Below, piece by piece: positions 18,682 to 28,624 of a stretch of 64,000 bases of DNA. Source of the DNA: Dyadobacter chenwenxiniae (GTDB lineage Bacteria > Bacteroidota > Bacteroidia > Cytophagales > Spirosomataceae); NCBI RefSeq assembly GCF_022869785.1, contig NZ_CP094997.1:1054001-1118000 (forward strand), written 5' to 3'. The notes under the pieces are model-generated. The model had not been told where the DNA came from, did not search any database, and saw only the letters and a program-made list of their open reading frames with translations. Position numbers and translations under genes: made by a program. Numbering within the stretch: position 1 is the stretch's first letter; each line of letters begins with the position of its first letter.

Positions 18682-20700
18682 ATGAGGATATTTTACTGCT
18701 GTTTTTTCATCCTATTATCCACGATTTCCAGTTTTGCCCAGGAGCGTGATTCACTTCGTACCGAACTGCTTAATCAAGTAAATGTCACGGCGAACAGGGC
18801 GCAACAAAAGACCCTCGAAACAGCGGGTTCCGTATCCGTGATTTCTGCGGGGACATTACAAACTTATCAGCCAAGAACTACACCTGAGGCCTTAATGGGA
18901 TCAACCGGTGTCTTCGTTCAAAAGACAACCCACGGAGCAGGATCGCCATTTCTACGAGGACTCACCGGTAACCAGACACTCATTCTTATTGACGGCATTC
19001 GGCTGAATAACAGTACATTCCGCTACGGCCCTAATCAATATCTGAACACCATTGACCCTTTTACCATTGACAAAATAGAAGTCCTTAGGGGCGGCGGTTC
19101 TGTTGCATATGGCTCCGATGCATTGGGTGGAACGCTTCAACTGCTTACTTCCAATCCTGCATTTTCGGAAAAACCGGCCGTACGTGGCAAAGCAGTTGCG
19201 CGGTACGCGACCGGCGATATGGAAAAAACATTGCGGGCGGGAGTTGAACTCTCCGGATCTCGTGTTGCATTTTCTGGCGGTGTAAGTATTCGGAATTTTG
19301 GGGATTTGATAGGAGGGGATACCACCGGCAAACAATCTCCTAGTGGCTACAAAGACCGGGCTTTTGATGCAAAATTGCTTTTCGGGCTCAGCGACTCGTG
19401 GACGCTCACGCTTGCCCATCAATCAGTCTCTCAGAAACACGTGCCGCTTTATTATCGCTATAAGCTTGAAAATTTTGCTTTGAATGAGTTCAATCCGCAA
19501 AAAAGGTCTTTAAGCTACTTTAAATTAAATGGCCCAACATCCAGTAAGTGGGCTTCGGAAATATCGCTGACGGGATCATGGCAAGCAACCAACGAAGGGC
19601 GGCTGAGCCGGAAAAATGGAAGTAAGAGTTTACGCACTGAAACGGATAAGGTTCAGACATCCGGATTGATATTGAATGTTCAATCTGACATTGCTGAGTT
19701 CTGGAACGCTAGTTCTGGAATTGAAATTTATAATGATCTGGTTGAAAGCGACAAGATCGACCAGGTTGACGGTGCCGGCCCTGTTGCCAGCCGCGGTCTT
19801 TATCCGGATGATAGCAAATATCTCAATTACGCAGTTTACTCGCTTCACCAGTTAAAGCTTGATGATTGGCAGTTTTCCTTCGGTGGACGTTTTAATGGTT
19901 TTCGTATAAAAGTGGCAGATGAAGTGCTGGGTAATGTGTCCGTCAAGCCAACAGCCTTGGTTGGAAACGCTTCGATTTCATATTTACTGAACGACCATTC
20001 CAATTTTTATACATCCTTTCACTCCGGTTTCAGGGCACCGAATATTGACGATATGGGAACATTAGGGATCGTTGATTTTCGGTATGAGCTACCCGCCTAC
20101 GATCTCAAACCGGAAACATCCTACAATTTTGAAGTTGGCTATAAATTCCGGTCGGAAGGCTTCGCAATGAGCGCAGCTTTATTTCAAAATAACCTGCGCA
20201 ACCTGATCACACGTGTGCAAGTTGCCGGACAGAAAATTGATGGCATCGATGTATACCGGAAGGAAAATGTTGAACGCGCCTACATTCGGGGAGCTGAACT
20301 GGATGTGGAATATGTGTTCAGCGAATATTGGAAAGTCTATGGCTCAGGCGCTTATAATTTCGGTAAAAATGTAACCAAAAATGAGCCTGTTCGCCGCATT
20401 CCGCCATTGAATGGAAGGTTCGGATTAGAATACCGCAGAAGTCAATGGTTTGTACGTCCGGAAGCCTGGTTTGCAGAAGAGCAAACGCGATTGGCAGCCG
20501 GAGATGCGGGAGATAACCGCATTCCAAAAGGAGGCACGCCGGGCTGGGTGGTTGTGATTTTGATGGCTGGTTTTGATACAAAACATTTTGCAGTAAATGC
20601 TGTCGCTCAGAACCTTACCAATAAAGATTATCGTACGCACGGGTCGGGAATTAATGGCGTGGGCCGCAGCCTTTGGCTGACTTTAACAGGGAAGTTTTAA
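18682..20700 (+). CDS. TonB-dependent outer-membrane receptor
   Basis: A 672-residue receptor with a signal peptide (cleavage near residue 19), a plug domain (V-N-V-T-A-N-R near the start, then S-P-F-L-R-G-L-T-G-N-Q and I-L-I-D-G-I-R) and a beta-barrel ending in F, as expected for outer-membrane proteins. There is no SusC-type carboxypeptidase-regulatory domain, so this is a classical receptor for a small ligand. The Y-G-P-N-Q-Y-L-N-T-I-D segment recalls haem and siderophore receptors. It is the first gene of an operon with two phosphoesterases (gaps of 33 and 18 nt), so the ligand may instead be a product of those enzymes or a phosphorylated compound. That link is an inference from context. 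Confidence 0.92.
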   Translation: MRIFYCCFFILLSTISSFAQERDSLRTELLNQVNVTANRAQQKTLETAGSVSVISAGTLQTYQPRTTPEALMGSTGVFVQKTTHGAGSPFLRGLTGNQTLILIDGIRLNNSTFRYGPNQYLNTIDPFTIDKIEVLRGGGSVAYGSDALGGTLQLLTSNPAFSEKPAVRGKAVARYATGDMEKTLRAGVELSGSRVAFSGGVSIRNFGDLIGGDTTGKQSPSGYKDRAFDAKLLFGLSDSWTLTLAHQSVSQKHVPLYYRYKLENFALNEFNPQKRSLSYFKLNGPTSSKWASEISLTGSWQATNEGRLSRKNGSKSLRTETDKVQTSGLILNVQSDIAEFWNASSGIEIYNDLVESDKIDQVDGAGPVASRGLYPDDSKYLNYAVYSLHQLKLDDWQFSFGGRFNGFRIKVADEVLGNVSVKPTALVGNASISYLLNDHSNFYTSFHSGFRAPNIDDMGTLGIVDFRYELPAYDLKPETSYNFEVGYKFRSEGFAMSAALFQNNLRNLITRVQVAGQKIDGIDVYRKENVERAYIRGAELDVEYVFSEYWKVYGSGAYNFGKNVTKNEPVRRIPPLNGRFGLEYRRSQWFVRPEAWFAEEQTRLAAGDAGDNRIPKGGTPGWVVVILMAGFDTKHFAVNAVAQNLTNKDYRTHGSGINGVGRSLWLTLTGKF

Positions 20701-20733
20701 CAATAAATTATTCAACAATACTAATAACTCACC

Positions 20734-23223
20734 ATGACAAAATATTTGAAACTCGGACTTTGCCTGCTGCTCAGCGGTGTTCTCGCTTACGGTTGCAAGA
20801 AAAATCCCGGCTCGTCAGCAGGTCGCGAGGAGTCGGCCATTGTTAAGGAGCTTTCGTCCAAGCGCATTGGTTTACCTAATGGCTGGTCACTTACGCCGGT
20901 TGGCAGAAGTCTGGATCTGGATGATCTGCCTTTGAATCTGGTGGTCTCTCCGTCAAAGAAATATCTGGCTGTGACCAATAATGGGCAAAGCACGCAAAGC
21001 ATAATTTTAATTGATGCGGCTTCTGAAAAGGTGCTGGATTCTGCGAGAGTCGCCAAGTCTTACCTTGGTTTGGCATTCAGTCAGGATGAAAAAACGATCT
21101 ATGCTTCTGGTGGAAACGACAATACTATTTTGGTATTTAAAATTGAAAATCAACAGCTTGTCCCAGCTGAGCCGATCGTGCTGGGCAAACCCTGGCCGGT
21201 TAAAATTTCGCCTACCGGAATTTCTGTTGACGATGCGCAGAATAGAATTTATGTAGTGACCAAAGAAGATAGCGCGCTTTACATTTGTGATACTCAAAAC
21301 AAAAAGACCGTTGGAAAACTAAGTTTGGGCGCAGCAGCTTACACCTGTTTACTTTCCAATGATAAAAAGGAACTGTATGTTTCGCTTTGGGGCGGCTCGC
21401 GGGTAGTAATTGTAAACACAGAAACGCAAAAGATCACCGCCGAAATCGCTACGAACAAAAATCCGAACGATTTGCTTTTAACTAAAGACGGCAAATTTTT
21501 ATATGTTGCCAATGGCAATGACAACACCGTTGGGCTCATCGATCTTAATAAACGCCAGATAGCGGAAACATTAACTACATCCCTTTTTCCGGATGCGCCT
21601 GTTGGAACAACTCCTAACGGCTTGGCGCTGAGTGAAGATGAAAAAACGCTTTACATTGCCAACGCAGACAATAACTGCCTTGCTGTTTTTGATGTTGAAA
21701 CAAAAGGACGCAGCCATTCCGTTGGATTTATCCCGACTGGCTGGTATCCGACCGCTGTGAAGACGATCGGTTCAAAGATTTTTGTTACAAACGGAAAAGG
21801 GTTCTCTTCCAAAGCTAACCCGAAAGGCCCGAATCCAAACCTATCAAAAGTGCCTCAGGAGAAAGGGCCTAATCCGCAGGCGTACACCGGCCGGGAGCAA
21901 TATATCGGCGGGTTGTTCAAAGGCACTTTGTCTATCATCGATGCGCCCTCACAAGAAGCACTTTCTGCGTATTCAAGAGTAGTTTATGCAAATACGCCTT
22001 ATACCAAAAACAAGGAACTGAATGCAGAAGGAGAGGCCGGAAACCCGATCCCGATGAAAGTTGGTGACAAGTCGCCAATCAAATATGTCTTTTACATTAT
22101 CAAGGAAAACCGGACTTACGACCAGATCCTGGGTGATATGAAAGAAGGAAACGGCGACTCCTCGCTGTGCCTATTTCCGGAAAAAGTTACGCCAAACCAG
22201 CACGCGTTGGCACGCCAGTTTGTGCTACTCGATAATTTTTACGTGGATGCGGAAGTAAGCGCCGACGGGCATAACTGGTCGTCTGCTGCGTATGCCAATG
22301 ATTATGTAGAAAAAAACTGGGTGACCAGTTACGGCGGTCGCGGTGGGACATACGATTATGAAGGGAGCAAGGATATCGCGCATCCTCGGGATGGATTTAT
22401 CTGGGACCATGCATTGCGTGCCGGTGTAACTTTCCGGAGCTACGGCTGGTTCGCAGACGAAGGAAAAGCAAATATCAAAACATTGGAAGGCAACTATTGT
22501 CCGACTTTTAAAGGTTACAATCTCGGTTACAAAGACATTGACCGCGAAGAAGCCTGGGAAAAGGATTTTGATGAACTTTTAGCAGCCGGCAAACTTCCAA
22601 GGCTGAATACACTACGCTTTGGAAATGACCATACTTCCGGCGCCAGCGTTGGAAAACCAACTCCTTTTGCAGCTGTGGCGGACAATGACCTTGCCGTAGG
22701 GCGCTTTGTTGAACACCTTTCCAAAAGTAAGGTCTGGAATGAATCAGTCGTATTTATCCTGGAAGACGATGCGCAAAACGGACCAGATCACGTGGACGCC
22801 CACCGTTCTATTGCTTTCGTTGCAGGTGGTTTTGTGAAAAGAGGTTTTGTAGACCATACCATGTATTCAACTTCGGGAATGCTTCGTACGATGGAACTGA
22901 TCCTGGGCATTAAACCGATGAGCCAATATGATGCCGCCGCCACGCCGATGTGGAGATGTTTTAACAAAACGGCTAATTCCGCAGGTTTCACTTCCAAAGA
23001 AGCAGGCGTCGATCTTGCCGAGAAAAATGTGGCAGTGAATTCCAATTCACGCCAATCTGATCAGTTCGACCTTTCAGTGCCTGATGCAATCGACGACCTC
23101 ATTTTCAGCCGAATCGTGTGGCAAGCGGTGCGTGGTGAAAACAGCATTATGCCCGCGCCGCGCCGGGGCGCTTTTGTAAGACTTGAAAAGGAGGATGAAG
23201 AAGAGGAGGAGGACGAAGATTAA
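20734..23223 (+). CDS. Lipoprotein with beta-propeller and phosphoesterase domain (PF04185-like), acidic tail
   Basis: A lipoprotein signal ends at C21 (G-C-K-K). Residues about 40-400 form a YVTN/lactonase-like propeller with repeats such as Y-V-A-N-G-N-D-N-T-V and Y-I-A-N-A-D-N-N. Residues about 440-760 match the phosphoesterase family that includes phospholipase C and acid phosphatase AcpA: the I-K-E-N-R-T-Y-D-Q-I-L-G metal/nucleophile motif, N-F-Y-V-D-A-E-V-S-A-D-G-H-N-W, and E-D-D-A-Q-N-G-P-D-H-V-D-A-H-R. The chain ends in a strongly acidic tail (runs of E and D). It probably hydrolyses a phosphate ester at the cell envelope. It is paralogous to the next gene. Confidence 0.87.
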   Translation: MTKYLKLGLCLLLSGVLAYGCKKNPGSSAGREESAIVKELSSKRIGLPNGWSLTPVGRSLDLDDLPLNLVVSPSKKYLAVTNNGQSTQSIILIDAASEKVLDSARVAKSYLGLAFSQDEKTIYASGGNDNTILVFKIENQQLVPAEPIVLGKPWPVKISPTGISVDDAQNRIYVVTKEDSALYICDTQNKKTVGKLSLGAAAYTCLLSNDKKELYVSLWGGSRVVIVNTETQKITAEIATNKNPNDLLLTKDGKFLYVANGNDNTVGLIDLNKRQIAETLTTSLFPDAPVGTTPNGLALSEDEKTLYIANADNNCLAVFDVETKGRSHSVGFIPTGWYPTAVKTIGSKIFVTNGKGFSSKANPKGPNPNLSKVPQEKGPNPQAYTGREQYIGGLFKGTLSIIDAPSQEALSAYSRVVYANTPYTKNKELNAEGEAGNPIPMKVGDKSPIKYVFYIIKENRTYDQILGDMKEGNGDSSLCLFPEKVTPNQHALARQFVLLDNFYVDAEVSADGHNWSSAAYANDYVEKNWVTSYGGRGGTYDYEGSKDIAHPRDGFIWDHALRAGVTFRSYGWFADEGKANIKTLEGNYCPTFKGYNLGYKDIDREEAWEKDFDELLAAGKLPRLNTLRFGNDHTSGASVGKPTPFAAVADNDLAVGRFVEHLSKSKVWNESVVFILEDDAQNGPDHVDAHRSIAFVAGGFVKRGFVDHTMYSTSGMLRTMELILGIKPMSQYDAAATPMWRCFNKTANSAGFTSKEAGVDLAEKNVAVNSNSRQSDQFDLSVPDAIDDLIFSRIVWQAVRGENSIMPAPRRGAFVRLEKEDEEEEEDED

Positions 23224-23241
23224 TTAAAATCTAAAAACACG

Positions 23242-26010
23242 ATGAGAAAGTACGGGCTCCTGATTGTTCTGTTCCTAGCAAGTGCATTTTATGCAACAGC
23301 CCAGAAATGGGTTGCCAACGCGCCGTCAGGTAAGGAATATTTGCAGCGGAATGAAAATGGAAAAACGGTCATTCCAAATGGGCGGTATATTACTCCGACT
23401 GGCAAGCAACTCACTGTGGCGCCGCACCCTTACGGTCTTGCGTTGAGTGCGGATGGCAACATTGCGGTAACGGCCAATTCAGGTATTAACCCTTTTTCAA
23501 TCAGTGTTTTAAAAAATATTTTAAGTGAAAATCCGTCGGTCAGACAAATTCCTGACGGGCCGAAAACGGATAAAGGCATTCTGGAAGCCTGCTTTATGGG
23601 ATTAGCCATAACGCCTGACAACAAAACGGTGTATGTGGCTGGTGGTCAAACCAATAAGATCTTTCTTTTTGATCTTGAAACAGGTAAAAACAGGCTGACG
23701 ATCAATTGCCAGGCGACGGAAAATGGCAACAAATACAGTCACGGCTACATTGGTGATATGGTGCTGACCAAAGATGGATCTACCCTTTATGCGGTGGATC
23801 AGATCGGGTTCAGGATGATTGCCATTGATACTAAAACGAATCAAATCAAAAGCAACGTTCCCACGGGCCGGTACCCGTTCGGGATATGTCTTTCACCAGA
23901 CGAAAAGCGCGTTTACGTTGCCAATGTGGGTGTTTTTGAATACAAACCTTTTACTGATCTTGATAAGGACAACCTGAAAGAAACCGCTCACAAATGGCCG
24001 TCGTCTGCATATGGTTCCAAAGAAATGAAGGAAGGGATTCCAGAAAAGGGTGTTCCTGCTTTGGGCGACCCGAATGCGCTGGAAGCATTCTCTGTATGGA
24101 GTTATGATCTGGCCGGCGCAAAACCTGCTGTAAAAGCCAAGATAAAAACAGGTATCCTGGTGGGTCAGATGGTGGAAGATTTCCCGGCAGTAGGAGGCAG
24201 CAGCCCTAACTCACTTGTTGCTACGGACAAATTTGTATTTGTCAGCAATGGGAACAACGATTGCGTTTCGGTTATTGACATTGCGAAAGACACTATTGTA
24301 AATACACTGCATTTAAACCCAGAACCCCGACTTGGGTCACTTCGCGGCCTTATTCCTTTTGGAGTAACCGTTTCGCCGGATCAGAAAAGGCTGTTTGTGG
24401 CCGAAGCGGGAATTAATGCGGTAGCAGTGATTGATATCCCCACCATGAAAGTGATCGGTCATATTCCAACCGGCTGGTTTCCTAGTAAATTGAAAGTGAG
24501 TCCTGATGGCAAAAAACTGATTGTTACCAATGCAAAAGGGTGGGGCAGCGGCCCAAATGGCGGTAGGGATTATAAGCTGGGCAGTGCGGGAAGTTACATT
24601 GGCAGCCTGATGAAAGGAACCGTTTCTGTAATCAACATTCCGGCAGATAGCGAGCTCACTGCCCTGACAAAAAAGGTGCTTGATAACAATTACATATTTA
24701 CCCAGGTTTCGGAAAACTCGAAAAATCCCGTTCCGGTTTATCCAGGCGCATCCGAGTCACCCATTAAGCACATTGTTTTTATTTCAAAGGAAAACAGAAC
24801 TTATGATGAGGTTTTCGGGCAGCTTGCTTCCGGAAACGGCGATTCCACCATTGCCAGATTTGGCTTAAAAAGGGATTTTGCAAACAAGAAAAAAACGGTG
24901 ACACTGAAAGGTGTGGATGTGATGCCGAACCATGTGGCTTTGGCCAGACAATTTGCCATTTCTGATAACTATTACTGTGATTCCGACGTTTCCGCTGACG
25001 GACACCGCTGGCTGGTGAACACCTACCCGAATGAATGGGTAGAAACCGGAACTGCAGCTGCGTATGGCGGCGGCCGTAATATGCTCGACACGTCGTCGGC
25101 TCCCGGAAATTTGGCGTTTTACGGTTCTGCAGGCAGCATTTATCCAGAAGATTATAATGAAGCAGGCTCGCTTTGGGACCATTTGCAACGCAATAAAAAG
25201 GATTTCTTCAACTTTGGCTTCGGACTGGAAATGGCTGCCAATTACTCCGACAGCACCATGAAGCACATTGGCGAGCTGTATACTGTCAACTACCCGGTGC
25301 CTGCACCGATTCTCGAAAAATCGTCAAAGCTGTTTCCCAGCTATAACATGGCCATTCCTGACCAGTTTCGGGCGGATGTTTTTATCAAAGAATTCAATGA
25401 GAAATGGACAGGCGAGAGCAAGACGCTACCTTCCATGTTGACATTAATGCTGCCCAATGATCACGGAACCAACGAAAGGCCGGATGCAGGCTTTCCGTTC
25501 CAGGAAAGTTATATGGCCGACAACGACCTGGCTTTGGGCCGTACCATTGAGTTTTTGTCACATACGCCCTACTGGAAAAATATGCTGATTGTCATCACAG
25601 AGGATGATCCGCAGGGTGGCGTTGACCACGTGGATGCGCACAGGAGCATTCTGATGACGATTTCACCCTATATCAAGCGAAATTACATCGGGAAGCAACA
25701 TTACAGTTTTGGAAGTATTTTCAAAACTTTCTGGCATGTGCTGGGCATTCCCTACCTGAATCAGTACGATGCGACTGCTACGGATATGGGAGATTTATTC
25801 ACTGATAAGCCCGACTTTACGCCTTACAATGCGGTGCCTATTGACCCACGTTTGTTTGATCCCCAAAAAGCGCTTGATCCGTTCGATGAGAAGTTCGACT
25901 GGAAAGCTTTTTCACAATCCGAAGAAATGGACCGAACCGAAACCATGCAAAAGCGGCGGATGGAAGATGACGAAAATCTGCGTAAGAAAAAAAAGTCCGC
26001 AAAGCCCTAA
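23242..26010 (+). CDS. Exported beta-propeller phosphoesterase (PF04185-like), basic tail
   Basis: The second of two paralogues, 922 residues, with a signal peptide ending near A-T-A-Q21 instead of a lipobox. The N-terminal propeller shows Y-V-A-G-G-Q-T-N and F-V-S-N-G-N-N-D-C-V-S-V repeats. The catalytic domain (about 505-850) has S-K-E-N-R-T-Y-D-E-V-F-G, Y-C-D-S-D-V-S-A-D-G-H-R-W and E-D-D-P-Q-G-G-V-D-H-V-D-A-H-R, matching its neighbour motif for motif. The C-terminus is basic (K-R-R..., R-K-K-K-K), the opposite of the acidic tail of the first paralogue. It is the last gene of the TonB operon; the stop is followed by a weak hairpin. Confidence 0.87.
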   Translation: MRKYGLLIVLFLASAFYATAQKWVANAPSGKEYLQRNENGKTVIPNGRYITPTGKQLTVAPHPYGLALSADGNIAVTANSGINPFSISVLKNILSENPSVRQIPDGPKTDKGILEACFMGLAITPDNKTVYVAGGQTNKIFLFDLETGKNRLTINCQATENGNKYSHGYIGDMVLTKDGSTLYAVDQIGFRMIAIDTKTNQIKSNVPTGRYPFGICLSPDEKRVYVANVGVFEYKPFTDLDKDNLKETAHKWPSSAYGSKEMKEGIPEKGVPALGDPNALEAFSVWSYDLAGAKPAVKAKIKTGILVGQMVEDFPAVGGSSPNSLVATDKFVFVSNGNNDCVSVIDIAKDTIVNTLHLNPEPRLGSLRGLIPFGVTVSPDQKRLFVAEAGINAVAVIDIPTMKVIGHIPTGWFPSKLKVSPDGKKLIVTNAKGWGSGPNGGRDYKLGSAGSYIGSLMKGTVSVINIPADSELTALTKKVLDNNYIFTQVSENSKNPVPVYPGASESPIKHIVFISKENRTYDEVFGQLASGNGDSTIARFGLKRDFANKKKTVTLKGVDVMPNHVALARQFAISDNYYCDSDVSADGHRWLVNTYPNEWVETGTAAAYGGGRNMLDTSSAPGNLAFYGSAGSIYPEDYNEAGSLWDHLQRNKKDFFNFGFGLEMAANYSDSTMKHIGELYTVNYPVPAPILEKSSKLFPSYNMAIPDQFRADVFIKEFNEKWTGESKTLPSMLTLMLPNDHGTNERPDAGFPFQESYMADNDLALGRTIEFLSHTPYWKNMLIVITEDDPQGGVDHVDAHRSILMTISPYIKRNYIGKQHYSFGSIFKTFWHVLGIPYLNQYDATATDMGDLFTDKPDFTPYNAVPIDPRLFDPQKALDPFDEKFDWKAFSQSEEMDRTETMQKRRMEDDENLRKKKKSAKP

Positions 26011-26020
26011 TCAACGTATA

Positions 26021-26047
26021 CAGCAGTGCTGGTCAGAAGCAATGCTG
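26021..26047 (+). terminator. Weak hairpin after the phosphoesterase operon
   Basis: CAGCAGTGCT pairs with AGCAATGCTG (one mismatch) around a 7-nt loop, 10 nt after the stop codon. There is no run of T, so its role as a terminator is uncertain. Confidence 0.35.
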
Positions 26048-26235
26048 TTGCCAGTATGCTTCTACTGAACGGTCTACCATTTTCAATCATATAACGTTGA
26101 GTAAATTTGTTAATATGAAGTTCGACGACAAAGAATATTTGCCGTGAAATCCATAGGGTCTTATCCCACATATTTAACGAATGTCAATAGCGCGTTTCGC
26201 TGTTTCATTTATAAAATTATCCTAAGCACTAATGC

Positions 26236-26631
26236 TCACTTTATAGTGAGGAACCGGCTTTGTGCCCTTACTATATTAAGTTGAAAATCTTTGGTTTCGG
26301 CGCCACTTTTGCTGAGCAGATGCACTTTATAATTTCCGCTTTCCAAACTTGAAATATCATAGCTGATTGCTGGTTTTTCTGTTTTTTTGTCTATAAAGTT
26401 TTTTTGAATTACTTCGCCTTTTTCATTCTTAATGATCACCACCATTCTTTCCAGCTGGTGATTAGTGATATTTACCCTTAACCTGCCATCCTTCAAGGGA
26501 AAGATGGCCCACTCGAAAGATTTTGTGCTTCCGTGGTCAATAGGATAGGCTCTGGAGTCGAACACAGTATGTAAAAAGATGTAACACGCAAATACACTAA
26601 GTTTAATTTTCATGGCTATTTTGGTTTTCAT
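26236..26631 (-). CDS. Small exported protein of unknown function
   Basis: From the ATG at 26631 the product is 131 residues with a signal peptide (hydrophobic core S-V-F-A-C-Y-I-F-L-H). An ATG at 26613 is an equal alternative; the longer frame would need a TTG. The mature part is a single beta-sandwich-like domain with a strand pattern (G-R-L-R-V-N-I-T-N, V-V-I-I-K-N-E-K-G-E-V, L-E-S-G-N-Y-K-V-H-L-L-S-K-S-G) resembling the fold of type IX C-terminal domains and of DUF3244-like proteins, but it is a whole protein rather than a tail. Role unknown. Confidence 0.65.
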   Translation of the reverse strand: MKTKIAMKIKLSVFACYIFLHTVFDSRAYPIDHGSTKSFEWAIFPLKDGRLRVNITNHQLERMVVIIKNEKGEVIQKNFIDKKTEKPAISYDISSLESGNYKVHLLSKSGAETKDFQLNIVRAQSRFLTIK

Positions 26632-26891
26632 GGCTAATAAATAATATAAGGTCTTGCCCAAAACTTTTGCAATTGGTCTTGGGACTCTTCATTCGTTTTT
26701 AGAAACCTTGACAGTTTACTCGGTTGTCTGGTTTTAATCGTGCAGGGACAAAAAGTCATTTCAGATCTTTATTCTGATACAAACTTAAATGCAAATTGGA
26801 TCATAAAAATCGTCCAATTTCTAAAAATATGATGCTCCATTAATCCAATTTTTTCTTGTCAATAGATAGTCAGATCAGGAAGTGGTGAGAT

Positions 26892-27917
26892 CTAGTTTGC
26901 CCGCTTGATTTCTTCGTCCGAACTGGTCTTGCGCTGGCGTGTCGCTTTTAACTTCTGATTGCCAAAGACCAGCTCAGATTCAGCAGCACAACCCTCGAAT
27001 CGGTCCGGATCGTGGTCGTACTTTTAAGCTCGGGGTTATCCAGAATGGCAAGGCTCCTGTTGGTGTGGAAAATGTCCTGTATGCTCAGCCTGGCTTTTAA
27101 TTTTGGAGAAAAAATTTTCTGAATGCCCGCGTCAAGCGTCCCTTTCCAGTCGAAATAACGTAAAGCGATGGTTTCGGGCGTGTTGATCCAGCCATTTATT
27201 TCCGCTGTCCAGCCTTTCCCTATGATAAAAGAACCGGATGCATTCAAACGTCCGGAGAATTGCCGGACCTGCTCACGCCTGCCTATATACGTATAGTTAA
27301 ACTGGCTGTAAATTCCCAGTAACGACATTTCCATCGTCCAACCTTCGGTGGTGCGGATGGGCAATGTGACAGTCAGGTTATATGCTTGCGATTTTCCGAA
27401 GTTTTCGGGAAATCGGTCTAGAACCGTCCACGCCGGGCGCTTTTTCCAGGACTTCGAGCGCCGTCCCGCCCCCGGCAATGATGCTGTTGGCAACATTGAT
27501 AACGGTGCGGTCTGTTTGCTGCTCAACAAATGGTCGCTTAGCTGTCACCGCCACCTCATTGAGCTGGGTTGTCAGGCTTTCCATTATAAAATCGGCGACC
27601 TGAACGACTTCCCCTTTTTTTGAAATAACGACAGGCAGAAGATAGGCCCTTTTAAAACCCAGGATGCTTGCTGATATCATATAATGACCAGGGCTCACAT
27701 TTTCTAAAACATAAACGCCGGAAGGATCGGAAACAGCGCTTTTTATCAAGGTCGAATCTCCGTCGCTAAGCAAAAGTACATTCACGCCAGTAAGCGGCGC
27801 GCCTCCGACTTCCTGGATTTTACCCGTAATCGACTGACAAAAAACATCTTGAATAACAAAGGAAGTAAAAAGGGTGTGGACAAGTAACCCAGCTGTTCTC
27901 TGGATAATTTTTTTCAT
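26892..27917 (-). pseudogene. Broken TonB-dependent outer-membrane receptor (internal deletion and frameshift)
   Basis: The N-terminal 170 residues (start ATG 27917) are a normal beginning of a receptor of the outer-membrane beta-barrel family with a carboxypeptidase-regulatory domain: signal peptide, S-I-T-G-K-I-Q-E...G-V-N-V-L-L-L, then N-E-V-A-V-T-A-K-R-P and A-L-E-V-L-E-K-A-P-G-V-D. Near 27410-27425 the frame jumps directly to the C-terminal barrel (R-F-P-E-N-F-G-K-S-Q-A-Y-N-L), so several hundred residues of plug and barrel are missing. Near 26963 a second break occurs: one T missing in TCTTTGGC shifts the frame before the expected tail G-N-Q-K-L-K-A-T-R-Q-R-K-T, which continues to TAG at 26892-26894. 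A full member of this family has about 800 residues; this remnant covers about 340. Confidence 0.8.
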
Positions 27918-28107
27918 AATTGGGATGAGGACTTAATGTCCCCGTTATTTTAAATGGCTAATAGTTCACTTGTCAAAAAAACACTGGATAAGCCGTGCCT
28001 CGTTTCAAAGCGTTCCTGCAAAAATAATTCAGCGAAACAATTTTAGGCGTGTGCAATATGGACATTCTCATGGGGCAAATTGGACAATGTTCGCGTCTGA
28101 CGAATGC

Positions 28108-28191
28108 CTACCGGTTATGAAGATGGCATACACACTTCAATCTTTCGAACCCCTCTGGTTCAAGATTTTCGATATTCATTCTTGCTTCCAT
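28108..28191 (-). pseudogene. Possible N-terminal fragment of a carboxymuconolactone decarboxylase-like (AhpD-fold) gene
   Basis: An ATG at 28191 opens a 27-residue frame beginning M-E-A-R-M-N-I-E-N-L-E-P-E-G-F, which resembles the usual start of carboxymuconolactone-decarboxylase-family proteins (M-x-x-R-x-N-I-x-x-x-E-P-E-A). It then loses similarity and stops. The rest of the 320-nt interval 27918-28237 shows nothing else. The match is short and from memory, so confidence is low. Confidence 0.25.
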
Positions 28192-28237
28192 CACTTAGAT
28201 TTTTAACTTAAATATCATCCGGGTTGCCTACATTAAT

Positions 28238-28624
28238 CTACTTAACTAAAACGGCATATCCGTTATGGATATAGCATATCACGGTGGTGTAAACAACTAC
28301 GACCGCGAAGCCAAAAGTTTGGGTTTCTTGTATTACAAATACCAACAAAAGACTAAAAACGAGCAAGGCGAGATTTGCGCTCATAGCGACCATGAAATTT
28401 AGCCTGGAACATTCGTAAAAATAGAGAAAGTTAAGCCCAGCATTAAAAAGTACGGAAAGTGCGCCAGACAAAAACCAGAGCGCCTGCTCATCTAGCATTT
28501 CATATTCGACAAAGGCATAAGCAATGTGACCGAGGCCAAATAATAAAGTTAATCCAATCCCTATCGTGTAAAATATTTTGGGTTTATTAATGGCTGAATT
28601 GAGAATGTTTTTTTCGTTTTGCAT
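28238..28624 (-). CDS. Four-helix membrane protein of unknown function
   Basis: A 128-residue protein with four hydrophobic stretches (about residues 17-37, 48-66, 75-98 and 101-122) and short polar loops, including Y-F-Y-E-C-S-R-L between the second and third. I do not recognise the family. It lies downstream of the AraC gene on the same strand with a gap of 145 nt. A second small membrane gene of similar size is on the other side of that regulator (29634-30086), and the two may be related in role; that is only an inference from position. Confidence 0.65.
   Translation of the reverse strand: MQNEKNILNSAINKPKIFYTIGIGLTLLFGLGHIAYAFVEYEMLDEQALWFLSGALSVLFNAGLNFLYFYECSRLNFMVAMSANLALLVFSLLLVFVIQETQTFGFAVVVVYTTVICYIHNGYAVLVK

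Noticed and set aside
27970..28206. 78-residue plus-strand frame
   Set aside because: No pattern of a real protein, and the bases read better on the other strand as a gene fragment.
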